Below, in pieces: positions 1 through 5,862 of a stretch of 8,601 bases of DNA; position 1 is the stretch's first letter, and the number at the start of each line of letters is the position of its first letter. The position numbers and the translations under genes were made by a program. Where the stretch lies: assembly GCA_027017165.1 (NCBI GenBank), contig JALURF010000164.1, positions 1-8,601 of the forward strand, in the 5' to 3' direction. The notes beneath the pieces are model-generated. The model was not told the DNA's origin. It saw only the letters and a program-made list of their open reading frames with translations, and searched no databases. The stretch comes from Thermofilaceae archaeon (GTDB lineage Archaea > Thermoproteota > Thermoprotei > Thermofilales > B69-G16).

Positions 1-1
1 C

Positions 2-30
2 TATAAATACATAATTGAGCGAATTAATAA
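2..30 (+). promoter_or_regulatory. Putative promoter of the cPGS-family gene
   Basis: Two TATA-like boxes lie before the ATG at 54. TATAAATA at 2-9 would give a leader of roughly 20 nt. TTAATAA at 24-30 sits about 27 nt before the ATG, the spacing expected of a leaderless transcript. No Shine-Dalgarno sequence is visible before the ATG (context CAATTCATG), which favours leaderless initiation and hence the second box. Positions are read by eye; transcription start mapping would decide between them. Confidence 0.35.
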
Positions 31-53
31 GTAACCTTTAACTTTTACAATTC

Positions 54-1424
54 ATGCCCGTGAATGAGAAGAAAGGTACGGGCGGAAAGCGCCGAAAACG
101 CGTTATAATAATGGGCGCCGCTGGACGAGATTTCCATAATTTTAACGTATACTTTCGAAACCGACCTGAATACGAAGTTGTAGCCTTTACAGCATCTCAA
201 ATTCCCAATATTACAGGTCGCAAATATCCTTCCGAACTCTCCGGCCCTCTCTACCCAGATGGAATACCAATTTTTCCCGAAGAAGCGCTACCCGACATAA
301 TTGAAAAGTATAATGTAGATGAAGTTGTGTTATCCTATAGTGATTTATTGTACGAGGAAGTTATGCATAAAGCATCTATAGCTCTCAGCTCGGGGGCCGA
401 TTTCAAACTTCTCAGCGTTAAAAATACCACGCTTAAAGCAAATAAGCCCGTAATTTCAGTTTGCGCCGCTAGGACTGGAGCTGGAAAAAGTACGGTAAGT
501 CGATGTATAGCTAGGATCCTAAAAAAATATGGCATTAAATTTGTAGTTATAAGACATCCGATGCCGTATGGAGATTTAAAGAAACAAATAGTACAGAGAT
601 TTGAAAACTTTGAAGACTTAGACAGGTATGAGTGCACGATAGAGGAGAGAGAGGAATACGAGCCCCATCTTAGGGAGGGAAACATAGTCTATGCAGGAGT
701 AGACTATGAGAAAATATTGGCAGCGGCTGAGAGAGAAGCAGATGTTATTCTATGGGATGGTGGAAACAACGATTGGTCTTTCTTCGAAACAGATCTCTAC
801 ATAACCGTAGTAGATCCCTTAAGGCCCGGACATGAGCTGAATTCTTTCCCGGGAGAAGTTAATGTTCGCTTAGCCGATGTTATTATCGTAAATAAGGTAA
901 ACTCCGCCGAGAAGGAAAACGTAGAAAAAGTTATTAAAAATATTAGAAAAATAAATAAAAAAGCAATTATAATTAGAGCTATATCCGAAGTCAACGTTGA
1001 TAATCCATCATTAATAAAAAATAAGCGAGTTTTAGTAGTCGAAGATGGACCATCGGTTACTCACGGAGGTCTCCCCTACGGAGCTGGTTACATAGCTGCA
1101 CTAAAATACAACGCTAAAGAAATTATAGATCCACGGCCTTATGCCGTTGGTTCCATTAAGGATGCCTATGCGAAATATGAACGATTGGGCCCGATATTGC
1201 CAGCTCTGGGCTATGGCAAAAAACAAATGGAGGAATTAGAAAAAACCATAGATAAGATCGATTGTGACGTCGTAATTCTGGGCACGCCTTCTGATATATC
1301 TCGATATCTCAATATTAAAGTACCAGTGGTACACGTGTTCTATGAGCTTAAAGAAATCGATAAACCAGATTTAGAAGATATCTTAATTGAATTTTTAGAA
1401 GGGCATGGGCTACTTAAGAGATGA
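54..1424 (+). CDS. Cyclic 2,3-diphosphoglycerate synthase family P-loop enzyme (COG2403)
   Basis: This 456-residue protein belongs to the archaeal COG2403 family, usually annotated as cyclic 2,3-diphosphoglycerate synthase. That enzyme uses ATP to close 2,3-bisphosphoglycerate into a cyclic compound that acts as a thermostabilising solute in some methanogens. Residues 17-31 (VIIMGAAGRDFHNFN) form the family's N-terminal Rossmann-like start. A Walker A motif, ARTGAGKS, lies at 139-146, a VILWDGGNND signature at 231-240 and VVEDGPSVTHGG at 328-339. Length is normal for the family. The start adds about 15 basic residues before the conserved core; no closer in-frame ATG precedes the conserved MGAAGRD. 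The G4-like motif reads NKVN (280-283) rather than NKxD. Family membership is secure. The exact substrate is uncertain, because many members occur in organisms not known to make the solute, and older annotation calls them predicted GTPases. It lies 106 nt before adkA and is probably transcribed separately. Confidence 0.88.
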   Translation: MPVNEKKGTGGKRRKRVIIMGAAGRDFHNFNVYFRNRPEYEVVAFTASQIPNITGRKYPSELSGPLYPDGIPIFPEEALPDIIEKYNVDEVVLSYSDLLYEEVMHKASIALSSGADFKLLSVKNTTLKANKPVISVCAARTGAGKSTVSRCIARILKKYGIKFVVIRHPMPYGDLKKQIVQRFENFEDLDRYECTIEEREEYEPHLREGNIVYAGVDYEKILAAAEREADVILWDGGNNDWSFFETDLYITVVDPLRPGHELNSFPGEVNVRLADVIIVNKVNSAEKENVEKVIKNIRKINKKAIIIRAISEVNVDNPSLIKNKRVLVVEDGPSVTHGGLPYGAGYIAALKYNAKEIIDPRPYAVGSIKDAYAKYERLGPILPALGYGKKQMEELEKTIDKIDCDVVILGTPSDISRYLNIKVPVVHVFYELKEIDKPDLEDILIEFLEGHGLLKR

Positions 1425-1446
1425 TATTTTCTTTAAAATATTTTAG
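1425..1446 (+). terminator. T-rich terminator after the cPGS-family gene
   Basis: Immediately after the TGA, the coding strand reads TATTTTCTTT and then AAAATATTTT. These are short oligo-T runs of the kind that end archaeal transcription without requiring a strong hairpin. AAAATATTTT is itself a 10-nt palindrome. The CTTTAAAAT part could also act as a TATA-like box for adkA, so the two roles may overlap. Confidence 0.4.
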
Positions 1447-1504
1447 TAGAATACACATAATGTCAATACTTTAGAGAATTATTAACATAAGTAGGAGATG
1501 CTAA

Positions 1505-1534
1505 ATGATAATGGCAAGAGGTGAGCGATTTTGA
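1505..1534 (+). other. Possible nine-codon leader ORF overlapping the adkA start
   Basis: ATG at 1505 opens a nine-codon frame (MIMARGERF) that ends at TGA 1532-1534. That stop overlaps the TTG start of adkA at 1531 as TTGA. An AGGAG sequence at 1492-1496 lies 8 nt before the ATG, a good Shine-Dalgarno distance. A second tiny frame, from ATG 1498 to TGA 1524, is less well placed. The arrangement would allow translational coupling into adkA, but so short a frame can arise by chance, and adkA has its own Shine-Dalgarno sequence. Confidence 0.25.
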
Positions 1535-2151
1535 AGGTTATATTAGCGGCTGTGCCCGGGGCTGGCAAAACCACGACGTTGCAAATATTTTCTAAAATGA
1601 AGCCGAATGTGAAGATAGTAAACTTTGGAGATTATATGATGAAAGTTGCGAGAGAGAAGTTTGGTATAGAGAATAGAGACGATATGAGGAAAAAATTATC
1701 GCTTGAGGATTATAGATTCGTACAGGTTAAAGCTGCCGAAGAGATAGCTAAAATAAGCGGAGATGTTGTTATCGATACCCATCTAGCGATAAGGATGGAA
1801 AGAGGCTATTATCCGGGAATGCCTAAAGAGGTCGTATCCAAGCTAAAACCGGATATTATTGTACTTCTTGAATTCGAACCTCGAGTGATCCTAGAGAGGA
1901 GGAGAAAAGATCTTAGTATAAAGGGGAGAAAAGTGACTGAGATAGGAACTATAGCGGAAAAAAGAGAGCGAGAAATTGAAGATGAAGAAGATATCGAGCT
2001 CCACCAGCAAATGAATAGATACTTTGCTGCTGTCGCTGCGAACGAGGTTCAAGCAACTATAAAAATAATAAATCTACGTAAAGTTCCTCAAACTAAGCCT
2101 TTTGAACATGCGGAAATGGGCGCCAAAATCCTAGCTTCGCTCTTCAAATAG
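1531..2151 (+). CDS. adkA: Archaeal adenylate kinase AdkA
   Basis: AdkA interconverts ATP plus AMP and two ADP, keeping the cytoplasmic adenylate pool balanced. The archaeal family (COG2019) differs from the bacterial Adk type. The 206-residue product has its P-loop at 7-14 (AVPGAGKT, first Gly replaced by Ala, which Walker A permits), VNFGDYM at 30-36, the nucleotide-monophosphate motif DTH at 82-84, GYYPGMP at 92-98 and HQQMNR at 158-163. I chose the TTG at 1531 because GAGGTGA at 1518-1524 lies 6 nt upstream and the protein then begins MKVILAAVPG, as family members do. The LID region (about 124-157) is some 15 residues longer than in methanogen homologues as I recall them, and it lacks their TRNRD motif. 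This is a real AdkA-family protein, but kinase activity should not be assumed from the family name alone. It is followed after 19 nt by the next gene, so it probably leads a three-gene unit. Confidence 0.9.
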   Translation: MKVILAAVPGAGKTTTLQIFSKMKPNVKIVNFGDYMMKVAREKFGIENRDDMRKKLSLEDYRFVQVKAAEEIAKISGDVVIDTHLAIRMERGYYPGMPKEVVSKLKPDIIVLLEFEPRVILERRRKDLSIKGRKVTEIGTIAEKREREIEDEEDIELHQQMNRYFAAVAANEVQATIKIINLRKVPQTKPFEHAEMGAKILASLFK

Positions 2152-2170
2152 ATGGACGGGCGCGAAGACG

Positions 2171-2551
2171 ATGACAAGGAGGAAAACTATTGACATAGAA
2201 GTGGACGACCTTAAGAGGATATACGAGTACGCTCTTTCCCACTGCAGGGAGATTTGTCCCGAGAAAAGAGATCCCTATACGTGTATAGTTATAGTGGAAA
2301 TAGGTAAGCTTCTCGGAGTATCTCCTCCCTGCGTAGAAGATTATGGTGGTTTTAGTGAAAAAACATTTAAGAATTTAATTAAAGAGATTGAGGATAGAAG
2401 AGGAAAAACCATAGAACAAGTTCTGGAGGAAATTAGAGATAAGGGCTATAAGAGCCTACAAGACCAGATAGATGAAATGGACGGACGTTTTGCTCTCGAC
2501 GTGCTTAAGGCTTATGAAAAAAGAAGGAGAAAGGAGGAAGAGAAGGATTGA
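2171..2551 (+). CDS. Conserved-context hypothetical protein with four cysteines
   Basis: I do not recognise this 126-residue protein. It is soluble and charged, with no signal peptide or membrane segment. Cysteines at 25, 29, 38 and 54 (spacing C-x3-C-x8-C-x15-C, with His24 adjacent) could bind zinc or an iron-sulfur cluster, or form disulfides. Residues 62-93 look helical, and the tail from 114 is a Lys/Arg/Glu-rich helix. The frame is kept open between two real genes: it starts 19 nt after adkA, and its TGA overlaps the TTG start of the GPN GTPase in TTGA (2548-2551). That suggests coupled translation and a role related to one of them. The start is uncertain. ATG 2171 has no Shine-Dalgarno sequence, whereas AAGGAGG at 2176-2182 lies inside the frame, 6 nt before an in-frame ATT at 2189. 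Confidence 0.72.
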   Translation: MTRRKTIDIEVDDLKRIYEYALSHCREICPEKRDPYTCIVIVEIGKLLGVSPPCVEDYGGFSEKTFKNLIKEIEDRRGKTIEQVLEEIRDKGYKSLQDQIDEMDGRFALDVLKAYEKRRRKEEEKD

Positions 2552-3309
2552 TAGTAGTATTCGTAGTAGGGACCGCGGGATGCGGTAAAAGTACTTTCAC
2601 TAGAGCTTTCTCCGAATTTCTTCATAGAAGATCGGTAGATGTTATTAAGGTAAATGTAGATCCTGCGGTTGAAGAACTTCCATATGAGCCCGAAGTAGAT
2701 ATTAGAGATTATATCTCCGTAAGAGAGATTATGGAGAAGTACGGTCTAGGGCCCAACGGAGCTATAATAGCGTCTGTCGATTTATCCCTAAATTACGCTC
2801 ATTTTCTAAGAGAGAATATCGAAGAATTAAACGCCAACTACGTAATAGTTGATACTCCCGGTCAAATGGAGCTTTTCGCTTTCAGAAAAACAGGAGAATT
2901 TGTCACATCTTTTTTGTGTAAAGAAAATTGTTTCATAATATATATGCTTGATGCAGTTTTAGCACGTTCTCCATCAACTTTTCTGTCTTCGCTCTTCCTA
3001 GCTCAGGCTGTCGACTTTAAATTAAAAAAGACGCAAATAAATGTCATAAATAAGGTCGACCTATTAACTCCTAGAGAATTTGAAAATATAATTGAATGGA
3101 TAGAAAACCCAGAAAAGCTTATGGATGATTTGTCCGAGGAGACGCGAGGACTCGAGAGAGAATTAAGTGAAGGATTATTTCAAACACTACGCAATTTTCT
3201 AGAGAATATAGCGATATACCCGATTTCAGCTAAGAATATGCAAGGACTAGATGCCATTTATGGAATAATTCAACAGATAGCGATGGGGGGAGAAGAAGCC
3301 AGGACTTAA
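2548..3309 (+). CDS. GPN-loop GTPase (XAB1/GPN family)
   Basis: GPN-loop GTPases are dimeric P-loop GTPases named after a Gly-Pro-Asn insertion that reaches into the partner's active site. Eukaryotic paralogues help assemble and import RNA polymerase II; archaea usually have one copy whose role is less settled. In this 253-residue protein the Walker A motif GTAGCGKST is at 8-16, VNVDPA at 35-40, the GPN triad at 68-70 (GLGPNG), DTPGQME at 102-108, the G4 motif NKVD at 168-171 and the G5 motif SAKN at 227-230. All nucleotide-binding motifs are intact and the length is typical. The TTG start at 2548 lies 10 nt after AAGGAGG (2531-2537) and overlaps the previous gene's stop. The stop shares TTAA with the convergent Brix gene. 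The family call is secure; the cellular role is inferred only from relatives. Confidence 0.93.
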   Translation: MIVVFVVGTAGCGKSTFTRAFSEFLHRRSVDVIKVNVDPAVEELPYEPEVDIRDYISVREIMEKYGLGPNGAIIASVDLSLNYAHFLRENIEELNANYVIVDTPGQMELFAFRKTGEFVTSFLCKENCFIIYMLDAVLARSPSTFLSSLFLAQAVDFKLKKTQINVINKVDLLTPREFENIIEWIENPEKLMDDLSEETRGLERELSEGLFQTLRNFLENIAIYPISAKNMQGLDAIYGIIQQIAMGGEEART

Positions 3310-3881
3310 AGCGGAGATTTATAGATTACCCGTCTTACCTTTAAGAGGGGACCATCGATTTTTCTACCAGGTTTAACGAACTTTATGAAAAATGGGCTCT
3401 TTTCAAGGTTTGTCTCTTCTATGAAAAGTACTCTATTAAAAATATGCGCCAGAAACTCTAGATTAGAAGTTTCAGTGTAGTTAACCTGTAAAGCTTCAGA
3501 CAGCGCTAAGGCAAACTCCTTCGTATTATCGGAAAAATCTTCGAGAGTAACGATACTAAAATTTTCTATAGAGACGGGAGAAGGTCTAACCTTTAGTTCT
3601 CGTGCCAGCTTAACGCCAGCTAGAGAGACTATTAGGGGATAGAAGAAATACCGTCTCTCCATTATTCTCAGAAACACCAATCTGCCGGGATTTCCGCGCA
3701 ATCCCTTGCCTACTATCAAGACAGTTTTAGCATTATATGCTCGAGCTTTTTCAGCAAGATCTAAAATATTGTTTTTGCCTCTGTTTATACGTAGGGCATC
3801 AGGAAGTGCGTGTGCAAGTTCATTAGCCAAGGATCTTACTCGTGGATTTACATGTCTCGTAGTAGTGACTATAATGTGCAA
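3306..3881 (-). CDS. Brix domain ribosome biogenesis protein (IMP4-like)
   Basis: The 191-residue product belongs to the small archaeal Brix family (COG2136), related to eukaryotic Imp4, Rpf1 and Brx1, which bind pre-rRNA during ribosome assembly. Diagnostic segments are TTTRHVNPRVRSLANELA (6-23), RINRGK (32-37) and the KGLRGNPGRLVFLRI stretch (59-73). Family length is about 160-200 residues, so it looks complete. I accept the TTG at 3881: GGTG lies 5 nt upstream (GGTGTAAAATTG), and the protein then begins, as homologues do, directly with the first beta strand. It sits 40 nt downstream of eL43, as the last gene of the exosome superoperon here. It ends head-on with the GPN gene, the two stop codons overlapping in TTAA. 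Confidence 0.9.
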   Translation of the reverse strand: MHIIVTTTRHVNPRVRSLANELAHALPDALRINRGKNNILDLAEKARAYNAKTVLIVGKGLRGNPGRLVFLRIMERRYFFYPLIVSLAGVKLARELKVRPSPVSIENFSIVTLEDFSDNTKEFALALSEALQVNYTETSNLEFLAHIFNRVLFIEETNLEKSPFFIKFVKPGRKIDGPLLKVRRVIYKSPL

Positions 3882-3921
3882 TTTTACACCAAAGAAAACG
3901 GGATAAGGTGTAGTATATCTT

Positions 3922-4194
3922 TTAGCCTAAACCTATTTTCTTTAATTCTTCTGGAGAGAATGTGCGGCCCGCCGCAGTACGTGGAACCCAAGCGCCTCCT
4001 GCGAACGTATAGCCACATTTTCTACAGGTCCATATGCCAACGCTTACTCTTTTTAGCTTACCCGGTACTCTACAGCGAGGACATCGATGCGGGGCTCGCA
4101 TTTTCTCCTCTATTATTCTAACTTTTTTTCTAAGGGTCGCGCCGTATCTAGCTCCAAATCTTCCAGCGCTACCTACCACCTTAGTCCTACCCAT
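3922..4194 (-). CDS. rpl37ae: 50S ribosomal protein eL43 (L37Ae)
   Basis: eL43 is a small zinc-ribbon protein of the large ribosomal subunit, found in archaea and eukaryotes. From the ATG at 4194 it has 90 residues, the usual length. It begins MGRTKVVGSAGRFGARYGA and carries the zinc site C38-x2-C41-x15-C57-x2-C60 (CPRC and CRKC). An in-frame GTG at 4212 would add six residues (MLESEN), but the ATG matches the family N-terminus better, and no well-spaced Shine-Dalgarno sequence favours the GTG. The upstream gap of 113 nt to rrp42 contains its own TATA-like box, so it may be transcribed both from the superoperon and alone. In many archaea the tiny rpoP gene follows; here the Brix gene follows directly. 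Confidence 0.96.
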   Translation of the reverse strand: MGRTKVVGSAGRFGARYGATLRKKVRIIEEKMRAPHRCPRCRVPGKLKRVSVGIWTCRKCGYTFAGGAWVPRTAAGRTFSPEELKKIGLG

Positions 4195-4250
4195 ATTCTC
4201 ACTCTCGAGCACTTCCTCAACTGGAACTTACCCTATCAACCCTAACCTCA

Positions 4251-4259
4251 TTTATATTT
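4251..4259 (-). promoter_or_regulatory. Putative TATA box for eL43
   Basis: Read on the minus strand this is AAATATAAA in an otherwise mixed-composition gap. It would place transcription start near 4228, giving a leader of about 34 nt before the ATG at 4194. A separate promoter inside the superoperon would fit the high demand for a ribosomal protein. The call rests on sequence appearance only. Confidence 0.4.
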
Positions 4260-4277
4260 GTTGTCCTGCTATATTAC

Positions 4278-4297
4278 CAAAATTATAGAAAAGGAGG
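4278..4297 (-). terminator. Possible T-rich terminator after rrp42
   Basis: About 10 nt past the rrp42 stop, the minus strand reads CCTCCTTTTCTATAATTTT, a pyrimidine-rich stretch with two T4 runs. This is a weak archaeal-style terminator that could attenuate rather than stop transcription before eL43. Nothing hairpin-like is needed or obvious. Confidence 0.3.
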
Positions 4298-4307
4298 TTT
4301 AATTTGC

Positions 4308-5123
4308 TTACTCGCTATGAACAGGTGGGAGATGTTCTCTAAGTTTTTTAGAAACTCTAATGGCTATGTTCTTAGCCTCTATTAACTCCCCGTATGTAAA
4401 TGTACCCGGATTGCCTTTCTGTATACCAGTTATATTGTCGTTTTCATCTATGACAAAGGTTATCCTAGCGTCCATTACGAGCTCTTCTTCATATGAAGGG
4501 TCTACGATCAATTTGTCGCCTATTTTAGCTATAGTCACGAAAACTGGTATGCTCCCTATTGGAAGTGGTATTTGCTCATCTGTAATTTTCACTTCTCCGT
4601 TTTCAACGATTGCTTTATTATATTTGGTCGTTAGGATGGCTGAGACTGAGGCTAGCGCTGCTGCATCTATCATATTTCCTCCATAATCTAGTGCATAGAT
4701 ATCGACGAATACGGCCCATACCTTTTCTCCTGGGATCAAGACTAGCTCGTCGAGCTTTATTATCTCGGCACTCCTAAGCCCGCGGTCTACAACTCTGGAG
4801 AGTTCTACGTCGTCTTCTCCCGGAGGACCGGGTTCAAAAATGGGAGAGGCTAAGGGTATGAGTTCAGCATTAACTATCTGTATGCCACGATCCGGGGTAT
4901 CGGGAAAAGGCCTGTCGATTTGTATTTTAATGCCTGTAATAACGGTCGTATCGCCGAGTTTTACGATGGCGGATCCATTAGCTTTTCCTATAAGGCCTGT
5001 TGTTATCTGAATCTTGCGGTAGTCTTCTAATCCTCTGTTATCTATTCTCTCATTTTTTCTTAAGAGCGAAAGTATAGTCTCTTTTTTAATTTTCGAAATT
5101 ATTAATTCGGATTTATCATTCAC
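4308..5123 (-). CDS. rrp42: Exosome subunit Rrp42 (non-catalytic RNase PH-fold)
   Basis: Rrp42 is the structural RNase PH-fold subunit that alternates with Rrp41 in the hexameric ring of the archaeal exosome, which degrades and tails RNA 3' to 5'. The 271-residue length is typical. Visible family features are ERIDNRGLEDYR (25-36), GKANGSAIVKLGDTTVITGI (46-65), FEPGPPGEDDVELSRVVDRG (96-115), and LDYGGNMIDAAALAS (145-159). It lacks the GEGDMP-type active-site segment seen in Rrp41, as expected for the inactive partner. The GTG start at 5123 has a strong AAGGAGG (5139-5133) 9 nt upstream, lying within the end of rrp41. The two genes overlap by 8 nt, which suggests coupled translation for equal subunit amounts. 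Confidence 0.96.
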   Translation of the reverse strand: MNDKSELIISKIKKETILSLLRKNERIDNRGLEDYRKIQITTGLIGKANGSAIVKLGDTTVITGIKIQIDRPFPDTPDRGIQIVNAELIPLASPIFEPGPPGEDDVELSRVVDRGLRSAEIIKLDELVLIPGEKVWAVFVDIYALDYGGNMIDAAALASVSAILTTKYNKAIVENGEVKITDEQIPLPIGSIPVFVTIAKIGDKLIVDPSYEEELVMDARITFVIDENDNITGIQKGNPGTFTYGELIEAKNIAIRVSKKLREHLPPVHSE

Positions 5124-5862
5124 TTTCCAAAACCTCCTTACTTATTTCGATATATCTCCTTTTTAAAGCCTCTTTTTGAACTCTATATATCTTCTTTATA
5201 GCGTTAATAGCCATTTTTAATCCTTCTTCAAACTCCTCTCCGCTAAATCTTCCATCAGCTTGAAGTAGGGTTATCTGTCCTAGACTAGGCATCATCGCTA
5301 TAGGCATATCCCCCTCACCGTATTGATCCTCTAATCCGTTTAAATCTATCACTAATTTGCCCTCAATTTTGCCTATAGCAGTAGCGGTTACCAGGTCTTT
5401 AAGAGGTATACCAGCATCCGCCAATGCGACAGAAGCTGCTGTTATGCTAGCAGTTCTAGTTCCGCCATCTGCCTCTAATACTTCGATAAATATATCGATC
5501 GCCGTTCGGGGAAATTCTTCGATAAAAATCGCTGGTTCTAATGCTTCTCGTATAACTTTAGACAATTCTATTTCCCTCCTAGAAAATCCTGGCGATTTTC
5601 TTTCATCTACTGAAAAGGGGGCCATATGGTAACGGCATCTAACGATCGCTCTATCAGGTATCACTACGTGTCGTGGATGAGCTTCTCTAGGACCGTATAC
5701 GGCGACTATTATCTTGTTTTTACCCAGCTCTATATAAGCCGAGCCGTCAGCGTTCTTGAGTAGCCCTACTTGGATCTTTAACGGGCGCAGTTCATCCGGT
5801 CTTCTTCCATCAGTCCTAAGCCCATTTTCATCCAGTAATTTCACAGGTTTTTTTAAATTCAT
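5116..5862 (-). CDS. rrp41: Exosome subunit Rrp41 (catalytic phosphorolytic RNase)
   Basis: Rrp41 carries the phosphorolytic active sites of the archaeal exosome, removing nucleotides from RNA 3' ends as nucleoside diphosphates and adding tails in the reverse reaction. The 248-residue protein opens with GLRTDGRRPDELRP (14-27). It has the paired arginines R95-R96, the phosphate-binding GGTRT (133-137), and acidic residues D179 and D185 in the segment LEDQYGEGDMP. By position these correspond to the two catalytic aspartates described for Sulfolobus Rrp41, so activity is expected. The ATG at 5862 follows the rrp4 stop with no gap (TAGATG), and GAGAGG lies a few bases upstream of it. It overlaps rrp42 by 8 nt. 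Everything points to a complete, functional subunit. Confidence 0.97.
   Translation of the reverse strand: MNLKKPVKLLDENGLRTDGRRPDELRPLKIQVGLLKNADGSAYIELGKNKIIVAVYGPREAHPRHVVIPDRAIVRCRYHMAPFSVDERKSPGFSRREIELSKVIREALEPAIFIEEFPRTAIDIFIEVLEADGGTRTASITAASVALADAGIPLKDLVTATAIGKIEGKLVIDLNGLEDQYGEGDMPIAMMPSLGQITLLQADGRFSGEEFEEGLKMAINAIKKIYRVQKEALKRRYIEISKEVLESE

Noticed and set aside
1425..1530. Search of this gap and the other gaps for C/D box RNAs, tRNAs or riboswitches.
   Set aside because: No paired C and D boxes, cloverleaf or conserved aptamer core could be found by eye; isolated GATGA- and CTGA-like words are not enough.
4230..4244. Two TAGGGT copies (minus strand) nine bases apart before eL43, considered as an autoregulatory site.
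   Set aside because: Two six-base matches are too little, and they fall between the TATA-like box and the expected start of transcription without any further structure.
3706..4288. Open frames on the plus strand opposite the Brix and eL43 genes (for example 3810-4121 and 4034-4288).
   Set aside because: They lie antisense to clearly recognised genes, have low-complexity Leu/Ser/Pro-rich translations, no family resemblance and no good start signals.
4291..4342. AAGGAGG at 4291-4297 followed 6 nt later by a TTG and a 12-codon plus-strand frame.
   Set aside because: It has no family support and is antisense to the end of rrp42; the same bases are better read as the pyrimidine-rich terminator of rrp42.
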